Below, piece by piece: positions 14,796-19,210 of a DNA stretch of 19,210 nucleotides. The first letter of the stretch is position 1. Each line of letters begins with the position of its first letter. A program made the position numbers and the translations under genes. The notes beneath the pieces were generated by a model. The model was not told where the DNA came from. It did not search any database and was given only the letters and a program-made list of their open reading frames with translations. The stretch spans positions 1 to 19,210 of the forward strand of contig CAYPZL010000108.1 in the NCBI GenBank assembly GCA_964415045.1. Reading direction: 5' to 3'. Source of the DNA: CAYPZL01 sp964415045 (lineage in GTDB: Bacteria; Planctomycetota; Phycisphaerae; Sedimentisphaerales; Anaerobacaceae).

Positions 14796-15341
14796 TCACT
14801 GAAAATCGAAGAGCGACTGCGTCTTGATCATGGTAACCTGATCAGGATACGCCGCGAAGGTGTGGATGTGCAGCTCGCTGCGCCGCGCCTCGAAGTCCAC
14901 GTAGCAAAACGGCTGGAGGCTGTCCACTTCCAATTCCGGGAACTTCACGAAGATGCCACGATTGCGGGCGAACCGCTCCAGATCGGTATGGCTCTGCCGG
15001 TAGAGGTTGGAGCTCATCTTCTCAATCTGAAAATCGGTCATGTAGCTGACGCCCCGGCTCAGCGTGCACTTGTGCGTGCGCGGGCCGCGGAATTGAAAAC
15101 GCTCCACCAGGCCACGATGCGGAAGCAACTGCCCCGGCGTGCTTACCACCTCGCTGAGGCACACATCGCCCACGAAGATGCTCACGACGTGCGTGCAGCC
15201 CGTAACCCAAATCAGCGCCTCGTATTTCTCCGTTTTGAGCTGCCGGCTGGCGTAGATCTGAAACAATTCCGGATGCAACGGTCGCTGGAAAAGGCTGAAT
15301 GTCAACTGGTCAATGGCAACGTTGATCTGAGGCGATTCCAT
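14796..15341 (-). CDS. DUF2617-like protein of unknown function
   Basis: A 181-residue soluble protein with no signal peptide or membrane segment. The N-terminal stretch LTFSLFQRPLHPELFQIYASRQL, followed by YEALIWVTGCTHVVSI, fits my memory of DUF2617, a family of unknown function known from planctomycetes and actinobacteria. The rest is beta-rich (GLVERFQFRGPRTHKCTL, FCYVDFEARRSELHIHTF). The assignment is from recollection, not a search. The ribosome site is weak (AGGG about nine bases before the ATG), but a good promoter lies upstream at 15379-15407. It follows the CPBP gene on the same strand, but a terminator between them (15519-15544) and its own promoter suggest separate transcription. 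Confidence 0.75.
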   Translation of the reverse strand: MESPQINVAIDQLTFSLFQRPLHPELFQIYASRQLKTEKYEALIWVTGCTHVVSIFVGDVCLSEVVSTPGQLLPHRGLVERFQFRGPRTHKCTLSRGVSYMTDFQIEKMSSNLYRQSHTDLERFARNRGIFVKFPELEVDSLQPFCYVDFEARRSELHIHTFAAYPDQVTMIKTQSLFDFQ

Positions 15342-15378
15342 ACGAAAACCCTAAACACGCGGCTCTATCAATGGCCTT

Positions 15379-15407
15379 ATTATACTAAAACCGGCGTATC
15401 CCTTCAA
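15379..15407 (-). promoter_or_regulatory. Promoter of the DUF2617-like gene
   Basis: On the minus strand TTGAAG (15407-15402, 4/6) and a perfect TATAAT (15384-15379) are 17 bases apart. The predicted start is near 15372, leaving a ~31-base leader. Confidence 0.65.
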
Positions 15408-15518
15408 GTGCATTATCAGTATTGATAGGCTGTTTAGAACCCCTTATAGGACGATTGTGCCACAACTGTCGCCGGGCAAACGAGTAAGCGCATTTAAGAT
15501 TTTTTTGGGCCCGTTTCT

Positions 15519-15544
15519 AAAAAAAAGAGACGCCGCCGGCGGCG
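15519..15544 (-). terminator. Intrinsic terminator of the CPBP gene
   Basis: Read on the minus strand, the palindrome CGCCGCCGGCGGCG (15544-15531) is followed by TCTC and eight T (15526-15519). The stem begins directly after the TAG stop codon at 15547-15545. Confidence 0.75.
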
Positions 15545-16474
15545 CTACGCATCGAAAAAAAACGCGTTGATCACGGTGGCGATAATGTCGTAAAAGGCGT
15601 GCGTTCCGGCGGTGATGCCGAAGCCGCGGGCGGCGAACAGACCCGCAAAGTAGACCCCGGCCATCGTGCGAAAGATGAACTTGCCCCACCCGGGCTGATC
15701 GACCAGCATCAGTTGCCGGTCGACGAAGACGATGTGGTGATGCGCGCTGAACAGCGCCGCGGAAATCAGGACGGAAAGGACGACCGCGTTCTTGTGCCCG
15801 ACTCCGATGATATCCTGGAAGAGGACCATCAGGGCGCAGATCAGAATCAGCCGGAAGACCAGCTCTTCGTAGATTCCCGCCCCCACCCCGGTAACGACGT
15901 TGGCCATCAGCGAGCGGCCCGGGTCCGATACACCGGCGGCCCGGCCCGAGGGCGGTTCGTTTCCATTGGAGACCGCCTGCTGCTGCACTGTGAGCATGCA
16001 AGTGCAGACGCCCGCCGGCTCGAGGCTGGCTTGAGACGACGGCGGGGCGCCGATCGTCGGGCTGTTGAAAAACAGACTCAGAACGATCAACGGCACCGCC
16101 AGCAGGATGCATTCGATCGCCATGGGCCCATAATCACGAAAACAGAAGTACCACGGCTTGCGCGAAGCGATTTGCAGACCCAGCAAAATGATCACGACCA
16201 CCACCGGAGGCGCAATCCAGGCGATGCGATCGCTCGTACCCAGACACTGAAGCAGCTCCCGCAGCCACACGAAGGCCACCACGCGGATCTGCGACCGGCT
16301 CAAGACGTCGGTATTAATCAGGACGGTCCCGATCTCGTAGAACGCCAGGAACGGCAGGAGAAAGGCGATGGCGTAGATGGGCCGGGTCGTACGCTCCATG
16401 TAGGAGTCGCGCGCGAAGTTGAAGAGCTGGCTCGCGGTATAGCTCTGGTTGTCCTTTTTTTTTCGGCCGGCCAT
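15545..16474 (-). CDS. CPBP-family (Rce1-like) membrane protease homologue
   Basis: A 309-residue polytopic membrane protein of the CPBP/Abi family of intramembrane glutamic endopeptidases. The signature is complete: motif 1 YEELVFR (E203, E204, R208), motif 2 FIFRTMAGVYFAGLF (~266-280), an SAHHH histidine motif (H245-H247) and a second His near the end (THAFYD, H292). About seven hydrophobic stretches are visible. A hydrophilic Pro/Ser/Gly-rich insert (~137-188, with two Cys in CTCM) separates the first three from the catalytic half. Family members process prenylated proteins in eukaryotes. In bacteria they are linked to bacteriocin self-immunity or unknown substrates, and no bacteriocin genes are seen here. 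The ATG at 16474 is followed by GRKKKDNQ, encoded across an A9 run. A GGAGAGG ribosome site is 12 bases away, so start confidence is moderate. Confidence 0.85.
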   Translation of the reverse strand: MAGRKKKDNQSYTASQLFNFARDSYMERTTRPIYAIAFLLPFLAFYEIGTVLINTDVLSRSQIRVVAFVWLRELLQCLGTSDRIAWIAPPVVVVIILLGLQIASRKPWYFCFRDYGPMAIECILLAVPLIVLSLFFNSPTIGAPPSSQASLEPAGVCTCMLTVQQQAVSNGNEPPSGRAAGVSDPGRSLMANVVTGVGAGIYEELVFRLILICALMVLFQDIIGVGHKNAVVLSVLISAALFSAHHHIVFVDRQLMLVDQPGWGKFIFRTMAGVYFAGLFAARGFGITAGTHAFYDIIATVINAFFFDA

Positions 16475-16550
16475 GTACCGTTACGACCTCTCCGGCTGCA
16501 CATTCTGTGTCCGGGCACAACGATCTGCCGCCCCCGATCGAACGCTGGCG

Positions 16551-16579
16551 AGTTTACTTCATGCCAATTCAAATTACAA
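16551..16579 (-). promoter_or_regulatory. Promoter of the CPBP gene
   Basis: On the minus strand TTGTAA (16579-16574, 4/6) and TAAACT (16556-16551, 4/6) are 17 bases apart. The element overlaps a plus-strand promoter candidate at 16553-16580. Confidence 0.4.
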
Positions 16580-16580
16580 T
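16553..16580 (+). promoter_or_regulatory. Possible promoter of the endonuclease III-like gene
   Basis: TTTACT (16553-16558, 4/6) and TACAAT (16575-16580, 5/6) are 16 bases apart. It lies almost exactly on top of the opposing CPBP promoter, so the two could exclude each other. Confidence 0.35.
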
Positions 16581-16675
16581 AGCGTCCGCTGCACGCCCGT
16601 GGCGGCCGGGAATGAGCCCGAACGCGTCAGGGCACGGAATCGACGGAAAATGAACTCCCAGATCGGACCGAACGC

Positions 16676-17344
16676 ATGACAACAACGCCGGAGCAACTGC
16701 TGACCATCTACCGCCGCTTGCTCGAAGCCTTCGGGCCTCAGCACTGGTGGCCGGGCCAAACCGTCTTCGAGATCATCCTCGGGGCCATTCTCACCCAGAA
16801 CACGAGCTGGGCCAATGTCGAGAAGGCCATCGCCAACGTCCGGGCGGCCGGGCGCCTGGAGCCCAACGCCCTGCACGAGCTGGACGCCGAGACCCTGGAG
16901 ACCCTGATCCGCCCCGCCGGCTACTTTCGCGTTAAGGCCAAACGCCTCAGGAACTTCCTGCAGTGGCTCTTCGATGAGTACGGCGGCGATGTGGCGGCCC
17001 TGGAGAATGTCGAAACGTCTCGCCTGCGGGAAGAGCTTCTCGGCGTGTCCGGCATCGGCCCCGAGACGGCCGATTCGATCCTGCTCTACGCGCTGGACCG
17101 GCCCGTGTTCGTCGTCGATACGTACACCGCCCGCGTCATGGTCCGCCACGGCCTGGTCGAGCCCGAGATCGACTACCAGCAGCTACAGGACCTCTTCGAA
17201 TCCCATCTCGAACCCGACGTGCCGCTCTTCAACGAATACCACGCCCTCCTCGTCCGCGTCGGCAAAGAATTCTGCAAGCCAAAACCCAAATGCCCCGCCT
17301 GCCCCCTCGAACCCCTGCCCCACACAATCGAGCTACAGCCCTAA
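16676..17344 (+). CDS. Endonuclease III-related HhH-GPD DNA glycosylase (MagIII-like)
   Basis: A 222-residue base-excision-repair glycosylase of the endonuclease III-related group (COG2231 type, which includes H. pylori MagIII 3-methyladenine glycosylase). ILTQNTSW at 38-45 is the family's substrate-pocket motif. The helix-hairpin-helix is LLGVSGIGPETADS (~121-134). E130 stands where E. coli Nth has its Schiff-base Lys120, so a monofunctional glycosylase without lyase activity is expected. The catalytic Asp is D148 in VVDTYTARV. The C-terminal Fe-S loop is incomplete: C200, C206 and C209 are present as C-x5-C-x2-C, but the fourth Cys is absent (PLEPLPH). The substrate is probably alkylated bases, by family analogy. 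No strong Shine-Dalgarno sequence precedes the ATG. The gene converges with the DUF5615 gene 19 bases downstream. Confidence 0.88.
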   Translation: MTTTPEQLLTIYRRLLEAFGPQHWWPGQTVFEIILGAILTQNTSWANVEKAIANVRAAGRLEPNALHELDAETLETLIRPAGYFRVKAKRLRNFLQWLFDEYGGDVAALENVETSRLREELLGVSGIGPETADSILLYALDRPVFVVDTYTARVMVRHGLVEPEIDYQQLQDLFESHLEPDVPLFNEYHALLVRVGKEFCKPKPKCPACPLEPLPHTIELQP

Positions 17345-17363
17345 CGACGCGAGGATTGCGGCG

Positions 17364-17741
17364 TCACCCCTTGCGTTGCTCTATGGGCAGGATTCTCACC
17401 CTTTCACTCGATTGGTCGAGGCAAACCAAGGCTCCGGCCTCAAGGCGCTCCTGACACCGATGCAGCAAAGAGATCACGGCTCCGATCAGGGAGGCAGGGG
17501 CGACATTCTGGGTGCGAATTTGAACGACGCTGGGTGTCTCTGCGGCCGTGGCCGCCAGAATCGCTCCAAAGTCGAGATCGTGTGTGAGAACCACATACCC
17601 GTGAGCCCTCGCGTAATCCATGACGATCTTGTCCGAGGCGCGGGGATCGCCCACTGTGGACCAATGAATGGACTCGAAGCCCGCCTCGCGCAGCGAGATC
17701 ACCCAGACGGGTGAGAGGTTCATGTCGATGAGGATCTTCAT
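17364..17741 (-). CDS. DUF5615 PIN-like protein (putative toxin)
   Basis: A 125-residue protein of the DUF5615/Mut7-C PIN-like group, regarded as toxin ribonucleases. The fold signature is present: MKILIDMNLSP (D6, N8), FESIHWSTVGDPRASD (D32, D37) and VVLTHDLDFG (D55, D57) supply the acidic residues expected for metal-dependent RNA cleavage. The start ATG overlaps the stop of the upstream DUF433 gene by four bases (ATGA at 17741-17738), a classic coupled toxin-antitoxin arrangement, so translation probably depends on the antitoxin. Its target RNA is unknown. It ends 19 bases from the convergent glycosylase gene. Confidence 0.88.
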   Translation of the reverse strand: MKILIDMNLSPVWVISLREAGFESIHWSTVGDPRASDKIVMDYARAHGYVVLTHDLDFGAILAATAAETPSVVQIRTQNVAPASLIGAVISLLHRCQERLEAGALVCLDQSSERVRILPIEQRKG

Positions 17742-17971
17742 GTGGGCAACGATCCGGCCGGGAGATCGACCTCCTCGACCCGCCAGGCAGCGTAGGCGAG
17801 TGATTCGTCAATGTCCTGCGGCTCCAGATAGGAATACATCTCAAGGATGCGTTCCTTCGAATGGCCGGAGGCGAGCATTCCCAGGATCATGCCTACGGTT
17901 ACGCGCATCCCCCGAATACAGGGCTTGCCGCCCATGACATTCGGGTCAAATGTAATTCGCGTCAGCTTCAT
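17738..17971 (-). CDS. DUF433 antitoxin
   Basis: A 77-residue DUF433 protein, the usual partner of DUF5615 toxins. ITFDPNVMGGKPCIRGMRVTV is the family hallmark (GxPxIxGTRI-like), followed by a helical segment VGMILGMLASGHSKERILEMYSYL resembling a small helix-turn-helix, and the conserved DIDESLAYAAWR. It probably neutralises the toxin and may autoregulate. The ATG at 17971 is preferred to an ATG at 18109, which would add 46 unrelated residues and start upstream of the promoter. There is no Shine-Dalgarno sequence, because the -10 box ends seven bases before the ATG, suggesting a leaderless mRNA. Confidence 0.88.
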   Translation of the reverse strand: MKLTRITFDPNVMGGKPCIRGMRVTVGMILGMLASGHSKERILEMYSYLEPQDIDESLAYAAWRVEEVDLPAGSLPT

Positions 17972-17978
17972 GTTGTCT

Positions 17979-18007
17979 ATTATACAAGACGAGGGTGGTG
18001 CGGGCAA
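17979..18007 (-). promoter_or_regulatory. Promoter of the DUF433-DUF5615 operon (leaderless)
   Basis: On the minus strand TTGCCC (18007-18002, 4/6) and a perfect TATAAT (17984-17979) are 17 bases apart. Seven bases (17978-17972) separate the -10 from the ATG, so transcription should begin at or beside the A of the start codon. TTGTCT (17973-17978) and AGACGA (17987-17992) flank the -10 as an imperfect inverted repeat that could be an autoregulatory operator. Confidence 0.65.
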
Positions 18008-18093
18008 GCGAACCTGCTGCATCAGATCGGAGGTCGCTCGGACTTCTGAGCGGTTGTCACAGCGGCCGGGGCGCCCGCGACCAAAGGCGCCGC

Positions 18094-18531
18094 TTACTTG
18101 ACCAGGCAATGCTTTGTGGCGACGTGGTGCAGGACGAGGGTGAAGAGGGCCCAGGCGGCGACGCAGAGGATGATTGTGGTTTGGAGGCTGTAGATGGTGG
18201 GCCCCTCCGTTCGGCTCATGATGCCGCCGATGATGATCCCGTACACCAGCGGCAGCCTCGCCAACGACAGGCCCGGATAGAACAGAAACAACAACGCCCC
18301 CAACGAATTCGTCACTGCCGCAACCAGGAAGATGAACTTGCGGACCATCCGCCCGTGCCCGGGCAGGCAGAACGCCAACGGCTTGATCAGAATCTCCATC
18401 TGAAAGACCGCCGCCAGCAGGCCGATGATCCGGCCCCGCCCCACGTCGAGATCGACGCCGTCGAGGGCCTGCACCTCTTTGAACCGCTTGCTCAGGCCGC
18501 GAATCTGTACCATCAGACCGTTGTCACTCAT
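18094..18531 (-). pseudogene. Fusion remnant: ABC ATPase start joined to ABC permease segment
   Basis: The 145-codon frame is intact but chimeric. Residues 1-39 (VQIRGLSKRFKEVQALDGVDL, then GRGRIIGLL) are the beginning of an ABC transporter ATPase, stopping exactly where Walker A (GPNGAGKT) should follow. From residue 40 the sequence becomes a membrane protein (AAVFQMEILIKPLAFCLPGH, then hydrophobic helices ~66-84, ~93-106 and ~118-135, ending HCLVK), resembling parts of the permease that normally lies downstream. No nucleotide-binding site remains, so ATP-driven transport is impossible for this product. An in-frame internal deletion across the ATPase-permease pair is the simplest explanation, with the joint at ~18411-18420. 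The gene overlaps the GntR gene by eight bases, as in YtrA-YtrB type operons. A short membrane product could still be made. Confidence 0.7.
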
Positions 18532-18913
18532 GGGAGTCCCTCCTGGTTCTGGAGTCGTACTTTTGAAACAGGCGCTGGGTCAGCGTATGAACGTCGTCCT
18601 CGGGAATGTCCAATTGCACCGCGGTGGCCACCGCTTTGGCGAGGATCTGTTCGAGCAGTTGCGTCCGGGTCCGGGATTTCTGGTCCTTGCGGATGCGGGC
18701 GACGAACAGCCCCACGCCCCGCCGGCGTTCGAGCAGGCCCTCCATTTCGAGCAGGCTGTAGGCCTTGCTGATCGTCATGGGGTTGACCTTGAGCCGGGCG
18801 GCCAGGTCCCGCACCGAGACGAGCTGCTCGCCCTCGGGCAACTGCCCGGCCAGGATCTGCCGGCGAAGCGACCACCAACCACAGGCCCCCGGGGCGACGC
18901 ATCCTCGCGCCAC
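18524..18913 (-). pseudogene. GntR (YtrA-type) regulator lacking its normal N-terminus
   Basis: The frame encodes a winged-helix GntR domain (LRRQILAGQLPEGEQL, VSVRDLAARLKVNPMTISKA, LLERRRGVGLFV) with a short C-terminal helical tail, the layout of YtrA-subfamily repressors of ABC transporter operons. Family members begin about 12-16 residues before 'RRQIL' with a conserved DPxxGxPIYxQI-like segment. Here that place is taken by unrelated residues (RGCVAPGACGWWS), and the best start available is a GTG at 18913 without a clear ribosome site. Sequence upstream resembles a dispersed repeat. Together with the fused ABC gene that follows, this suggests a decayed operon, though a functional shortened regulator cannot be excluded. 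Confidence 0.6.
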
Positions 18914-18954
18914 CCGGCCGAACCTGCACTCGGTACGCCCATCCAGGCCTGCCC

Positions 18955-19000
18955 CCCCATCGCAAAAGGCAGATTATGCAAAACAAAGCCAACTCCCAGG
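18955..19000. repeat. Planctomycete-type 'KTKP/KQSQ' dispersed repeat
   Basis: GCAGATTATGCAAAACAAAG and the next bases (CCAACT) translate on the plus strand as YAKQSQL or CKTKPT in two frames. These phrases recur in translations of planctomycete intergenic repeats, as I remember them. It lies directly upstream of the abnormal GntR start and may mark the rearrangement. Confidence 0.4.
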
Positions 19001-19031
19001 GCCAACGCCTCGCCGAGTCCGGGCCGGCTCC

Positions 19032-19060
19032 TTGACAAGGGACATCGGGCAGCGGAGAAT
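19032..19060 (+). promoter_or_regulatory. Possible promoter of the right-end gene
   Basis: A perfect TTGACA (19032-19037) and GAGAAT (19055-19060, 4/6) are 17 bases apart, about 50 bases before the ATG at 19112. Confidence 0.35.
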
Positions 19061-19111
19061 TCACGGGCGTATCACGACAAAACGCGAACTCTTCACGGAA
19101 AGGACCAGATC

Positions 19112-19210
19112 ATGCGGAGATTGGGTATTCTTCTGACAGTCGTGTTCATAAGCTCGGTAATCCCATGAAAGGCTGCCTCCGGTCGAGTTCTCTGGTATGA
19201 AGGAGGACAA
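19112..19210 (+). pseudogene. Start of a secreted-protein gene with in-frame TGA (partial)
   Basis: The ATG at 19112 follows AAGGA eight bases upstream and opens MRRLGILLTVVFISSVIP, a typical signal-peptide start, but codon 19 is TGA (19166-19168). The same frame continues to the window edge as KAASGRVLWYEGGQ, which looks like a cleavage region (AAS/G) and the first residues of a mature secreted protein. Either a nonsense mutation has inactivated the gene, or the base is a sequencing/assembly error, or an 18-residue peptide is made. The protein family cannot be identified from 14 residues. Confidence 0.5.

Noticed and set aside
16455..16463. A9 run at codons 4-7 of the CPBP gene as programmed slippage
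   Set aside because: No alternative frame continues usefully. The run simply encodes three Lys, and nothing supports recoding.
19166..19168. TGA read as selenocysteine
   Set aside because: It falls inside a signal peptide, where selenocysteine is not expected, and no convincing bacterial SECIS stem follows within the visible bases.
1..19210. CRISPR array, tRNA or rRNA genes, intact transposases or prophage genes
   Set aside because: I saw no regularly spaced repeats, cloverleaf-like sequences, conserved rRNA segments or recombinase motifs in any frame. Short tRNAs were looked for only by eye.

Overview
The window looks like chromosomal DNA of a planctomycete, most likely class Phycisphaerae (Sedimentisphaerales-like). 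The evidence is the gene content: a DUF4838 glycoside-hydrolase-like protein, two Tat-exported S1 sulfatases, a GEVED-domain protein with a C-terminal dockerin-type repeat, a prepilin-like protein with the 'DWSVR...GVKELW..KWH' ending, a DUF2617-like protein, and many short GC-rich intergenic repeats of kinds common in these genomes. Placement is from memory of such families, not from a search. No rRNA, tRNA, CRISPR array or intact transposase was seen.

Layout. Positions 1-7551 form a carbohydrate/sulfate block: a secreted DUF4838 protein (minus), a repeat-mosaic spacer, then two convergent sulfatases (plus, then minus) separated by a compound hairpin. Together they suggest removal of sulfate from, and hydrolysis of, a sulfated and perhaps uronic-acid-containing glycan outside the cytoplasm. 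Positions 8028-10034 hold a large secreted GEVED/dockerin protein. Positions 10393-11686 hold a divergent pair: a UreH/NiCoT-like membrane transporter with a histidine-rich loop (minus) and a small cupin (plus), with a 15-bp inverted repeat and a good promoter between them.

Positions 11848-12018 contain what looks like a free-standing non-coding transcription unit (promoter, two stem-loops, U-tract terminator). It is followed by a separate promoter and a prepilin-like gene (12219-13037) with its own terminator. A near-consensus promoter with a nested palindrome upstream drives an unknown two-TM coiled-coil protein (13401-14384). A second repeat spacer follows, then DUF2617-like and CPBP-protease genes on the minus strand, each with a readable promoter, and a terminator after the CPBP gene.

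Positions 16676-18007 hold an endonuclease III-related (MagIII-like) glycosylase with an incomplete Fe-S cysteine set, and a DUF433/DUF5615 antitoxin-toxin operon whose promoter predicts a leaderless mRNA. The right end (18094-19210) looks decayed. A GntR/YtrA-type regulator has lost its normal N-terminus, and the following gene is an in-frame fusion of the first ~39 residues of an ABC ATPase, cut just before Walker A, to a membrane permease segment. Beyond a planctomycete-type repeat, a signal-peptide gene start carries an in-frame TGA.

Most genes have recognisable Shine-Dalgarno sequences, and several have sigma70-like promoters with 17-bp spacing. All coordinates are read directly from the sequence. 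Substrates and biological roles are family-level inference.
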